Under the pieces are notes generated by a model. The model made no database searches, was not told the origin of the DNA, and worked only from the letters and a program-made list of their open reading frames with translations. A stretch of DNA of 6,877 nt from DASROJ01 sp035646975 (lineage in GTDB: Bacteria; Acidobacteriota; Polarisedimenticolia; JACPZX01; DASXTC01), in NCBI GenBank assembly GCA_035646975.1, contig DASROJ010000287.1:1-6877 (forward strand). Direction: 5' to 3'. Positions 1 to 5,960 of this stretch are shown in pieces. The translations under genes and the position numbers were made by a program. The stretch's first letter is position 1, and each line of letters begins with the position of its first letter.

Positions 1-114
1 GTGCTCGACCGCGCGGCCTTCGACGACCTGAAGACGCGCCACGGACTTGCCTGGGAGCTGCTCGACCAGCAGCTGCTCGCGGGAGAGGACTACTACCTCA
101 TCGTCAAGAAGTGA
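1..114 (+). CDS. C-terminal fragment of an upstream gene, possibly a SAM-dependent methyltransferase
   Basis: The first frame is open from base 1 and ends at a TGA at 112-114, giving the last 37 residues of a protein whose start lies outside the window. The end reads GEDYYLIVKK, preceded by a helical stretch with LAWELLDQQLLAG. A final beta-strand of this kind is common at the C-terminus of class I SAM-dependent methyltransferases, and such genes often sit beside family 2 glycosyltransferases, but no catalytic motif is in the visible part. The stop lies 10 bp before the next gene's ATG on the same strand, so the two are probably one transcript. That a gene ends here is fairly sure; the methyltransferase idea is only a guess from the tail. 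Confidence 0.55.
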   Translation: MLDRAAFDDLKTRHGLAWELLDQQLLAGEDYYLIVKK

Positions 115-119
115 AAGGA
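114..119 (+). promoter_or_regulatory. Ribosome binding site of the glycosyltransferase gene
   Basis: AAAGGA lies 5 nt before the ATG at 125 and overlaps the stop codon of the upstream gene. It decides the start: the same frame is open back to an ATG at 47, but that extension overlaps the upstream gene, is a low-complexity Ser/Thr/Arg stretch and has no homology-like character. Confidence 0.6.
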
Positions 120-124
120 TACGC

Positions 125-862
125 ATGGAACCCCTGCCGTCCCTTTCTGTCGTCGTCCCCATGTACAACGAGGAAGAAAACGTCGAGGCCACAGTCGCGG
201 AGATCCGGGGCAAGATTTTCCCGCGCGTGAAGCGCTGCGAGATCGTCCTCGTGGATGACGGCAGCCATGACCGCACAGCGGCTCTCTGCGAAGCGCTGGC
301 GTCGGCCGACAGCAGCGTGCGCTTCGTGCGGCATGCGACCAACCTCGGTTACGGCGCCGCGCTGAGATCGGGCTTCGCCGCGGCCGCCCACCCGTTGATC
401 TTCTATACCGACGGCGACGTTCAATTCGATCTCGACGAGATCGATCGGCTCATTCCGCTGCTGGAAGGCGCCGACATCGTCACCGGCTACCGGATCAACC
501 GGCAGGACCCCTGGCACAGGAGATTCAACGCCGGCGTCTACAACCTCGTGATGCGGACGCTGTTCGGCGTGAGGCTGCGTGACCTCGACTGCGCCTTCAA
601 GTTCTATCGCAAGTCGATATTCGATGTCGTGCAGATGAAGTCCGACGGCATCCTGATCAGCGGCGAGATACTGGTGCAGGCGGTGAGAAACGGCCTGGTC
701 ATCCGCGAAGTCGGCGTCACCCACTATCCGCGGGCGCGTGGCACGCCCACCGGCAACAAGCCGCTGGTGGTGGTGGCCGCCATGCTCGAGCTGGCGAAGT
801 TCTGCTGGAACCAGTGGTGGATGAAGCCCCATCCGGTCGAGATGAGAGGGAGGCGGGGCTAG
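125..862 (+). CDS. Family 2 glycosyltransferase (GT-A fold, DPM1/GtrB-like)
   Basis: A 245-residue cytosolic glycosyltransferase, probably moving a sugar from a nucleotide-sugar to a lipid carrier or glycan. The N-terminal strand SVVVPMYNEEENV (residues 8-20) is the classic family 2 opening. VDDGSHDRT (43-51) carries the nucleotide-binding aspartates D44 and D45. TDGDVQFD (95-102) gives the metal-binding D96-x-D98. Further on, GYR.NR.D..HRRFN (about 126-140) and RDLDCAFKFYRKSIFD are typical of the dolichyl/polyprenyl-phosphate sugar synthase branch, as is HYPRARGTPTG near the C-terminus. There is no C-terminal membrane pair as in GtrB or ArnC, so it is probably soluble or peripheral. It follows the upstream gene by 10 bp and converges on the radical SAM gene. 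Family assignment is secure; donor and acceptor are unknown. Confidence 0.93.
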   Translation: MEPLPSLSVVVPMYNEEENVEATVAEIRGKIFPRVKRCEIVLVDDGSHDRTAALCEALASADSSVRFVRHATNLGYGAALRSGFAAAAHPLIFYTDGDVQFDLDEIDRLIPLLEGADIVTGYRINRQDPWHRRFNAGVYNLVMRTLFGVRLRDLDCAFKFYRKSIFDVVQMKSDGILISGEILVQAVRNGLVIREVGVTHYPRARGTPTGNKPLVVVAAMLELAKFCWNQWWMKPHPVEMRGRRG

Positions 863-869
863 GAGCCTG

Positions 870-897
870 TCCGGGTGCCGGAGTCCTTCAATACTCC
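870..897. terminator. Possible weak bidirectional terminator at a convergent junction
   Basis: Two gene ends meet here with only 25 bp between stop codons. Two small overlapping inverted repeats are present: TCCGG-GTG-CCGGA (870-882) and GGAGT-8 nt-ACTCC (880-897), the second running into the last codons of the radical SAM gene. They share bases and so are mutually exclusive. Neither has a following T-run, so intrinsic termination is uncertain. Confidence 0.25.
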
Positions 898-2414
898 GCC
901 AGGGGGAATTCCCGGGCGGCGTGCTCCTCGAGCTGCTGGCAGACGTCCTGCATGTACTCGTAGAAATGCTTGTGCAGCACCGCCACCGTGATGGCCTCCT
1001 TGATCGCCATCGGGCGGAAGGCCATTGTCCTGGCAAGCACCGACAGGGTGAACATGCGGCGTTTGCCCGAGGTGAACAGCACGCAATCCCGCAGCACCCT
1101 CCAGGCAATCCTGATGTCCCCGCGGTTCAGGTAGAGCTTCTCCTTGACCTGCGCGCCACGGGTCAGCAGGTAGTCCATCATCCGATCCTTCATGTTGTCG
1201 AAGTCGTACAGCCGGCCAATCAGATGCCGATACCCTTCATACAGCTGCCGGCTCGTCATCGACTTGGGGATGATGTTCGTCATGATGAACTGGTCGCCCG
1301 TGTTGAAGCTCAGCAGGCGGTTGTCCTTGCTCAGCCTGTCATGCAACGGCGTCTTGGGCACCGCGTTGAGCATGCCGGTCATCGACACCGGGATGCGGGC
1401 GGCCTGGATGAAATCGAACTGTTCTTCGAAGATGGCGTCGTCGTCGTTGTCGAACCCGACGATCATTCCGGCATCCACCCGGATGCCGAACCTCTGCACC
1501 TTGAGCACCGCTTCGAGAATGTCGCCGCGGACGTTCTGCCGCTTCTTCGACTCGATCAGCGACGCGGCCCGGGGCGTCTCGATACCCACGAAAATGCTCT
1601 GGAAGTTGGCGTCCCGCAGCAGCGCCAGCAGCTCGTCGTCCTGGGCGACATCGAGACTCACCTCGGTATTGAAATCCATGGCGAAGTGCGTCTCCACGCC
1701 GAAGTCGACGATGGCGCGCAGCAGGGCCTTTGCCCGCTTCTTGTCGCCGATGAAATTGTCGTCCACGAGAAAAACGCGCTCGACGCCGAGCCGGTGCAGC
1801 TCGCGTATCTCCGCCATGACCTGTGGAATCGCCTTGGCGCGCGGCCTGCGTCCGAAAATCGTGATGATGTCGCAGAACTCGCAGGTGAACGGGCAGCCGC
1901 GCGCGAACTGGACGCACACGGTCCTGTAGGCCGACAGGTTGAGCAGATCGAACCGAGGCAGCGGCGTCGTCGACATGTCGGTCTTTTCTTCCTGATGGTA
2001 GCGGGTCTTGTGGCTGCCGGCTTCGTAATCCGCGAGGAACAGCGGCCAGGTTTCCTCGGCCTCGTCCATGAAGACGACGTCGGCGTGCCTGCTCAGGTCG
2101 TCCGGGCAGAGCGAGGCGTAAGGGCCGCCCACGACGACGAATTTCCCCCGCCGCCGGAATTCCCCCATGATTTCCTTCATCCGCTTCTGGTGGATGATGT
2201 ACCCGGTCACGCCGATGATGTCCGCGTCGGTGTCGAAATTCACCGTGTCGACGTTCTCATCGCAGACCACGACCTCGTGGCCGGGCGGCGTGAGCGCCGC
2301 CAGCGTGGGCAACGCGAGGTTGGAGAACATGCACTGCGCGTTGACGGTGTCGAGGATGCGGTCGAACGTCCAGAACGATTCGGGGTTCCTGGGGGCAACG
2401 AGATAAATCTTCAT
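888..2414 (-). CDS. B12-binding domain radical SAM protein with DUF4070-like C-terminus
   Basis: A 508-residue enzyme of the cobalamin-binding radical SAM class. Residues 1-140 form a Rossmann-like B12-binding domain: opening KIYLVAPRNPESFW, then CDENVD (51-56), IGVTGY (67-72) and VVVGGPYASLCP (93-104). The DxHxxG lower-ligand motif is absent, as in many radical SAM members. The radical SAM core follows, with its [4Fe-4S] cysteines in RGCPFTCEFCDI (C174, C178, C181), then VFLVDDNFIGDKKR (214-227), VGIETP (276-281) and MIVGFDND (317-324). The C-terminal about 140 residues match the DUF4070 type from memory. Relatives include hopanoid C-2 methylase (HpnP)-like proteins, but this substrate is unknown. 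The ATG is preceded by GAGGT at 5-nt spacing. It lies 46 bp downstream of the stress-protein gene on the same strand. Confidence 0.92.
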   Translation of the reverse strand: MKIYLVAPRNPESFWTFDRILDTVNAQCMFSNLALPTLAALTPPGHEVVVCDENVDTVNFDTDADIIGVTGYIIHQKRMKEIMGEFRRRGKFVVVGGPYASLCPDDLSRHADVVFMDEAEETWPLFLADYEAGSHKTRYHQEEKTDMSTTPLPRFDLLNLSAYRTVCVQFARGCPFTCEFCDIITIFGRRPRAKAIPQVMAEIRELHRLGVERVFLVDDNFIGDKKRAKALLRAIVDFGVETHFAMDFNTEVSLDVAQDDELLALLRDANFQSIFVGIETPRAASLIESKKRQNVRGDILEAVLKVQRFGIRVDAGMIVGFDNDDDAIFEEQFDFIQAARIPVSMTGMLNAVPKTPLHDRLSKDNRLLSFNTGDQFIMTNIIPKSMTSRQLYEGYRHLIGRLYDFDNMKDRMMDYLLTRGAQVKEKLYLNRGDIRIAWRVLRDCVLFTSGKRRMFTLSVLARTMAFRPMAIKEAITVAVLHKHFYEYMQDVCQQLEEHAAREFPLAEY

Positions 2415-2419
2415 GGGTG

Positions 2420-2424
2420 ACCTC
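2420..2424 (-). promoter_or_regulatory. Ribosome binding site of the radical SAM gene
   Basis: On the minus strand GAGGT sits 5 nt before the ATG whose first base is 2414. It supports that start, which also begins the conserved KIYLVAPRNP strand. Confidence 0.6.
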
Positions 2425-2433
2425 GCGGGAGCG

Positions 2434-2449
2434 CCGGGGGAAGGCCCGG
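2434..2449. other. GC-rich inverted repeat between the usp and radical SAM genes
   Basis: CCGGG (2434-2438), a 6-nt loop, then CCCGG (2445-2449) can form a 5-bp all-GC hairpin in the 46-bp intercistronic space, about 10 nt upstream of the radical SAM ribosome binding site. It lacks a T-run on either strand. It might stabilise mRNA ends or be chance in GC-rich DNA. Confidence 0.25.
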
Positions 2450-2460
2450 TGGAATCCCTG

Positions 2461-3471
2461 CTAGGAGTCTATGTAACCGAGCATCACCTTGTCTATCGTT
2501 TCGGCGGTGATGATGGTTATCCCCATCCTTCTGGCGCCTTCCTCGACGGTGCGAATCACGTCGGGACGCTGCTCTCCTGGGACATCTTCGAGCAGCCGCT
2601 CGGCATCCTCGGTCCACTGGAGCATTCGCTGCCCGGTGGCGGGCACCGGAAGCGCGGCGATGGTCCGGTCGGCCGGAAGCAGCCGGCCGGTGCCGGCGCG
2701 AACACCTGGCGTCACCAGCACATTGCACGGAGCCAGACGCAGCAGGTTGGCGGTTGTCGAGCCGAGCGGGACATCGTCGTCTTCTTCGGTGTCGGCGCCG
2801 GTCTTGCCGATGACCAGCAGCCAGGGACGTTTCTCGCGGCAGAGCTTCACGATCCTGTCGAACGGCTTGCCCTCGGTCACGGTGAGCTCGATCTCGATGC
2901 CTTCGGCCGCGGCCGCCAGCCTCGCCGACTCGAGGGCCACGGAAGCCTTGCCCGAGACATGGCCTTCGCCCACCACGATTCCCTCCACGGGGCGCCCGGT
3001 GGAACGACCGAACTCGACCGCCGCGGCCAGCGCCTCGAGCGACTGGGGTGAGCCATCCACCGCCACGAGTATCGCGCCGTCGGGGTCTGGAATGAGATCC
3101 TTGACGATCAGCACGTCGGTGCCGGCGCCCCTGACCACCCGCTCGGCCACCGAGCCGAGCTGGCTCTCGTCCACCGCGCCGGCGCCCAGGGCTCCCATGA
3201 TCACCAGGTCGTAATGGTTCTGCTCGATGTCCTCGAGGATCATCCGGTGATGGCGTCCGTCGAGCGTCTTTCGCTCGAACTTGACCGCCGCGGTGCGGCA
3301 GCACTCTTCCATCAGGTCGAGATAGGAATCGGACACGCCCGCGGCGAATACATGGCTGCCGACGATGCAGGCGTCGAACTTGGTGGCGAGGTCCACGGCG
3401 AGATCGATGGCGGCAAAAGAGTAGCCCGAGTTGTCGACGGGTACGTAAATCCTCTTGTAGGCGCGAGGCAT
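2461..3471 (-). CDS. Tandem universal stress protein with C-terminal PCP-reductase-like domain
   Basis: A 336-residue protein with three parts. The first Usp domain (about 5-125) opens with RIYVPVDNSGYS (D13) and ends with the ATP-type motif G-x2-G-x9-G-S (G93, G96, G106, S107). The second (about 132-256) opens with ILVAVDGSPQS (D139) and has G222-x2-G225 then G237-S238, but with 11 residues between, including an acidic stretch. Residues about 284-332, with W286, A290, VP (297-298), R302, E310, A313R and IT.E.I, resemble PF08369, the small domain at the C-terminus of the BchB/ChlB subunit of dark-operative protochlorophyllide reductase. The ATG at 3471 is chosen over one 36 bp upstream because GGAGAA precedes it and the Usp fold starts directly after. 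No signal peptide or membrane segment. Probably a cytosolic nucleotide-binding stress or redox-linked protein; role inferred only. Confidence 0.9.
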   Translation of the reverse strand: MPRAYKRIYVPVDNSGYSFAAIDLAVDLATKFDACIVGSHVFAAGVSDSYLDLMEECCRTAAVKFERKTLDGRHHRMILEDIEQNHYDLVIMGALGAGAVDESQLGSVAERVVRGAGTDVLIVKDLIPDPDGAILVAVDGSPQSLEALAAAVEFGRSTGRPVEGIVVGEGHVSGKASVALESARLAAAAEGIEIELTVTEGKPFDRIVKLCREKRPWLLVIGKTGADTEEDDDVPLGSTTANLLRLAPCNVLVTPGVRAGTGRLLPADRTIAALPVPATGQRMLQWTEDAERLLEDVPGEQRPDVIRTVEEGARRMGITIITAETIDKVMLGYIDS

Positions 3472-3476
3472 CAAGC

Positions 3477-3482
3477 TTCTCC
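3477..3482 (-). promoter_or_regulatory. Ribosome binding site of the universal stress protein gene
   Basis: On the minus strand GGAGAA ends 5 nt before the ATG whose first base is 3471. It decides this start over the in-frame ATG at 3507, which would put this site inside the coding region. Confidence 0.55.
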
Positions 3483-3497
3483 GTGTGATGGGCGGCC

Positions 3498-3526
3498 ACC
3501 GTAACACAGTGCCCCGGGGGAGTCAA
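3498..3526 (-). promoter_or_regulatory. Candidate sigma-70-type promoter for usp and the radical SAM gene
   Basis: Reading the minus strand, TTGACT (3526-3521) is followed after exactly 17 bp by TACGGT (3503-3498). The -35 box matches 5 of 6 consensus bases and the -10 box keeps TA and the final T. A start near position 3491 would leave a leader of about 20 nt that holds the ribosome binding site. The spacer contains the 8-bp palindrome CCCCGGGG (3512-3519), a possible operator or simply GC-rich sequence. It would let usp and the radical SAM gene be transcribed apart from the TMTC-like gene 83 bp upstream. Confidence 0.35.
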
Positions 3527-3554
3527 TTTGAGACAGGGCGTGGCTTTGGGCGAG

Positions 3555-5462
3555 TCAGTTCCGGCGCGAGAGGCGCTCACGCGCGGCTCGAACGATGTCG
3601 TCCCTGCCGGCTGCGGCCAGGCGGATCGACTCCTGCCACGCGGCGGCCGCTTCGTTACGCCGACCGGTGGCGAGCCGGGCGTCGCCCAGCAGCAGCCATG
3701 CCTCGGGCAGCCGCGGCGCGTCGCGGGTCACACGCTCGAGCTCTTCGGCCGCCGCGCCGGCGCGCCCGGACGACAGCAGGAGCCGGGCCCGGTTCATCCT
3801 GGCCCCGCTGTGATCGGGTGCGACGCGCAAGGCGGCCTCATAGGCTTCCATCGCCTTGTCGCGCTCACCTCTGGCGGCGTAGGCATTGCCAAGATTCACC
3901 AGGACACCGGCATGCGATGGATCGATGTAGCGGGCGCGCTCCAGCAACGCGAGAGCCTCGTCGTCGCGGCCCATCCCCGACAGCGCGGTGGCCAGGTCCC
4001 TCATCATGTCGACCCGCTCCGGCAACCCGCGCGCGATTTCCACGGCGCGCTGCAGGCTGGACGCCGCCCCGGCGGCATCGCCGCTCTTCAGACGCAGCAT
4101 GCCGAGGTTGTAGTGCGCCTTGGCGCTGTCGGGCGAGCTGAGCGCGGCGGTTGCGAACAGGGTCATGTCGTCACGCCAGTCGGCCACCCGCAGGACCGTG
4201 CGCGCTCCGAACAGAGTGACGATGATCGCGCCCATGGTGTACATGGCGAACATGGCGAACATGGCGAACATGGTGAACTGGGCGCCCATGGTGGACGGGG
4301 AGGCGACGGCGGCGCGCGCGCGCGACGGGCGGAAAAAGAGCTGTGCCAGCGCGGCCAGGGCCAGGGCAAGGCCGGCACAGAACCCGACCGAGGGAAGATA
4401 GAGAGTCCGCTCGGCGAGCATCGTGCCGATCGGCACGACGACATTGGAGACGGGAGCCAGGCAGACCAGGCAGGTCAGCACGGGCAGCGCCGGCCCGTTG
4501 CGCCGCGAGCGCCAGCGCCACGCCGCCCCCGCCGCCAGCCCGAAGAGCGCCAGGCCGGCCAGCAGCAACGGGTCGGCCGCGTCGCGCACGAGCGGGATCT
4601 GGTCGAACGAATAGTCGGCCGACAGCCTCCACGGAAAGCACAGAAGCCGCGTCTGGATCGCCAGCACCTTGAACGCCGTGGCCACGCGCTGCGGCAGGGT
4701 GGCCGTCACGAGGGGGTTGTCCATCACCGGGATCAGCGCGGCGGGCGAACCGGCAGGCGAGCCCAGCACGCCGGCGCGAATCGCCAGGTAGACGACCAGG
4801 GCGCCCAGACAGGGACCGTACCGCCGCAGCGCCGCCGCCGTGGCCTGCTTTCGGTGCCGCGGCAGGGCGCCGAGGCAGGCATCCGACACGATCAGGAGGC
4901 CCGGAACCACCACGGCGCTTTCCTTGCACAGCAGCGCCGTGAAAAAAGCGATCGCTACCAGCCCGTTGCGCCCCCGCAGATGGAGCCACCAGGCCAGCAT
5001 CACGAACAAGGTCGCCATCAGATCGGCCCGCCCGGCGATGCCGGCCACCGCCTCAGCGTGCACCGGATGCGCGGCGAACAGCAGCGCCCCGAGCAGCGCA
5101 ACCCCCGCGCGTTCGCGATAGAGGCTCAGGAGCACGAGAAACACCGTCGCCGACACGGCAGCGTGCAGCAGGATGCCGGTGGCGTGGAACGGCGTCGGCC
5201 GCCCGCCGCCGGCCATCCAGTCGAGCCGGAACGACAGCACGGTGAGGGGGCGGTACAGGTACCCGACCGGCCGCAGCGGATGCCAGTAGTGCGACGTGAA
5301 GATCTCGCCGAGATGCCCCGACTGCGTCACGAGCGGATTGGCTTCGAGGATCTGGTGGTCGTCGAAGACGAAGCCGTCCCGCAGGGCGCCGAGGTGCAGG
5401 CCGGCGGCCACCAGCATCACGAGGGCGCACTGAAGGGGCGCCCGGCTCCAAATGGATCTCAC
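3555..5462 (-). CDS. TMTC-like polytopic membrane glycosyltransferase with C-terminal TPRs
   Basis: A 635-residue protein. The first half is polytopic, with roughly ten hydrophobic segments between about residues 10 and 420. Its motifs match eukaryotic TMTC O-mannosyltransferases and their bacterial relatives (GT-C fold): FVFDDH with the catalytic-type D34-D35 after the first membrane helix, YRPLTVLSF (70-78), FHATGILLH (92-100), HPVHAEAVAGIAGRADLMA (132-150), KESA (180-183), DYSFDQIPL (283-291) of the DUF1736 region and ERTLYLPSVGF (351-361). Residues about 446-620 hold about five TPRs, for example YNLGMLRLKSGD and LVNLGNAYAARGERDKAMEAY. The start is GTG at 5462, with AGGGG just upstream. 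Likely role: sugar transfer from a polyprenyl-phosphate donor to a protein or glycan across the membrane, with the TPRs binding a partner; this is inferred from family. One membrane segment contains a 9-bp DNA repeat. Confidence 0.85.
   Translation of the reverse strand: MRSIWSRAPLQCALVMLVAAGLHLGALRDGFVFDDHQILEANPLVTQSGHLGEIFTSHYWHPLRPVGYLYRPLTVLSFRLDWMAGGGRPTPFHATGILLHAAVSATVFLVLLSLYRERAGVALLGALLFAAHPVHAEAVAGIAGRADLMATLFVMLAWWLHLRGRNGLVAIAFFTALLCKESAVVVPGLLIVSDACLGALPRHRKQATAAALRRYGPCLGALVVYLAIRAGVLGSPAGSPAALIPVMDNPLVTATLPQRVATAFKVLAIQTRLLCFPWRLSADYSFDQIPLVRDAADPLLLAGLALFGLAAGAAWRWRSRRNGPALPVLTCLVCLAPVSNVVVPIGTMLAERTLYLPSVGFCAGLALALAALAQLFFRPSRARAAVASPSTMGAQFTMFAMFAMFAMYTMGAIIVTLFGARTVLRVADWRDDMTLFATAALSSPDSAKAHYNLGMLRLKSGDAAGAASSLQRAVEIARGLPERVDMMRDLATALSGMGRDDEALALLERARYIDPSHAGVLVNLGNAYAARGERDKAMEAYEAALRVAPDHSGARMNRARLLLSSGRAGAAAEELERVTRDAPRLPEAWLLLGDARLATGRRNEAAAAWQESIRLAAAGRDDIVRAARERLSRRN
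4234..4278. repeat. 9-bp in-frame tandem repeat (five units) within the TMTC-like gene
   Basis: On the plus strand ATGGTGTAC is followed by three identical copies of ATGGCGAAC and one ATGGTGAAC. On the coding (minus) strand this is a Met-Phe-Ala tripeptide repeat, covering about residues 396-410 in a hydrophobic segment between the GT-C core and the TPRs. Both ends are flanked by a CACCATGGGCGC-like sequence, giving TMGA before and after the array. The unit length keeps the frame, so copy number can change without breaking the protein. Confidence 0.9.
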
Positions 5463-5465
5463 GAT

Positions 5466-5470
5466 CCCCT
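5466..5470 (-). promoter_or_regulatory. Probable ribosome binding site of the TMTC-like gene
   Basis: On the minus strand AGGGG lies 3 nt before the GTG at 5462. The spacing is short, but no better start is visible: the protein begins a few residues before its first membrane helix, as expected. Confidence 0.4.
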
Positions 5471-5500
5471 TATGGCAGAATCGGTCGTCGTCGCCTCTGG

Positions 5501-5527
5501 CAGCTGAAGCAGCTGAAGCAGCTAAAG
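5501..5527. repeat. 9-bp tandem repeat in the divergent intergenic region
   Basis: CAGCTGAAG occurs twice and CAGCTAAAG once, head to tail, followed by two decayed units (CGGCTGGCG, CGGCTCATG) reaching 5545. The array sits in the 102-bp space between the divergent TMTC-like and DUF983 genes, where promoters for both directions should lie. The unit contains the palindrome CAGCTG twice at 9-bp spacing, close to but not exactly one helical turn. I see no convincing -35/-10 pair in this space on either strand. Confidence 0.85.
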
Positions 5528-5549
5528 CGGCTGGCGCGGCTCATGCGAC

Positions 5550-5556
5550 GGGGAGG
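5550..5556 (+). promoter_or_regulatory. Ribosome binding site of the DUF983 gene
   Basis: GGGGAGG precedes the GTG at 5565 by 8 nt. It supports this GTG as the start rather than the ATG at 5543, which is in another frame and leads into a different, unlikely protein. Confidence 0.5.
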
Positions 5557-5564
5557 CCGGCCGG

Positions 5565-5960
5565 GTGAGTCTAGGTGTTTTGCGCGGCGTGTGGAAGATT
5601 TTCGTCTCCGCGGCGCGTCTGAGGTGCCCGCGCTGCTCGGGCGGCCCGATCTTCCGGGGGCTTTTCCGGATGCGGAGCTCCTGCCCCGATTGCGGTCTGG
5701 TTTTCGAGCGGGAACCCGGCTACTTTATCGGTTCGATTTATCTCAACTACGGATTGACCACCGTGCTGATGATCGCGGGGTACTTCGCGCTGGAGAAGCT
5801 GGCGGGCCTGGGACCCTGGACCTGCCTGTCGATTTGCGGCGTGTTCGGCGTCGTCTTCCCCCTGCTGTTCTTCCGGCACGCGCGCACCTTGTGGCTCGCC
5901 GTCGATCAGTTCCTCGATCCGTCCGAGGAGGCGCGAGTCCGGGGGGGGCGCGGTGCCTGA
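5565..5960 (+). CDS. DUF983 family zinc-ribbon membrane protein
   Basis: A 131-residue protein with the DUF983 layout. A short N-terminal helix leads to a four-cysteine zinc ribbon, CPRC (21-24) and CPDC (40-43), with RGLFRM between and CGLVFEREPGYFIG after. Two membrane helices follow (about 54-76 and 84-103), then RHARTLWLAVDQFLDP (104-119), a typical DUF983 ending. The biochemical function of the family is not established; a membrane protein with a metal-binding cytosolic head is what the sequence shows. The start is GTG with a good ribosome binding site. The stop overlaps the next gene's start by 8 nt, so translation is probably coupled to the ABC ATPase. The last residues, VRGGRGA, are encoded across a run of eight G and look non-conserved. 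Confidence 0.88.
   Translation: MSLGVLRGVWKIFVSAARLRCPRCSGGPIFRGLFRMRSSCPDCGLVFEREPGYFIGSIYLNYGLTTVLMIAGYFALEKLAGLGPWTCLSICGVFGVVFPLLFFRHARTLWLAVDQFLDPSEEARVRGGRGA
5941..5948. repeat. Homopolymer run of eight G at the DUF983/ABC junction
   Basis: Eight consecutive G lie in the last codons of the DUF983 gene, 4 nt before the ABC ATPase GTG. It is the longest homopolymer I noticed in the window. It may also act as a G-rich ribosome binding region for the ABC gene. Removing one G would put DUF983 in frame with the ABC ATPase with no stop between them. Confidence 0.9.

Noticed and set aside
47..124. N-terminal extension of the glycosyltransferase to an ATG at 47
   Set aside because: It overlaps the upstream coding sequence, is Ser/Thr/Arg-rich, and the ATG at 125 has a good ribosome binding site directly before the conserved first strand.
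921..2420. Long plus-strand open frame (499 codons) opposite the radical SAM gene
   Set aside because: It lies entirely antisense to a protein with clear radical SAM and B12-domain motifs; its translation is low-complexity (many His, Val, Arg, Gln), as expected of the mirror frame in GC-rich DNA.
3472..3507. Extension of the universal stress protein to an ATG at 3507
   Set aside because: It would place the GGAGAA site and the candidate -10 box inside the gene, and adds 12 residues not needed for the Usp fold.
4234..4278. CRISPR-like or mobile-element origin of the short tandem repeats
   Set aside because: The units are 9 bp, directly abutting with no spacers, and in one case in frame within a gene; there is no transposase or terminal inverted repeat nearby.
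4312..4324. Alternating GC tract of 13 nt as a Z-DNA or regulatory element
   Set aside because: It is short, lies within coding sequence for Arg/Ala codons, and is expected in DNA of this composition.
3528..5507. Very long plus-strand open frame (659 codons) opposite the TMTC-like gene
   Set aside because: The translation is dominated by Arg, Gln, Gly and His with no domain pattern, while the minus strand has coherent membrane helices and TPR motifs.
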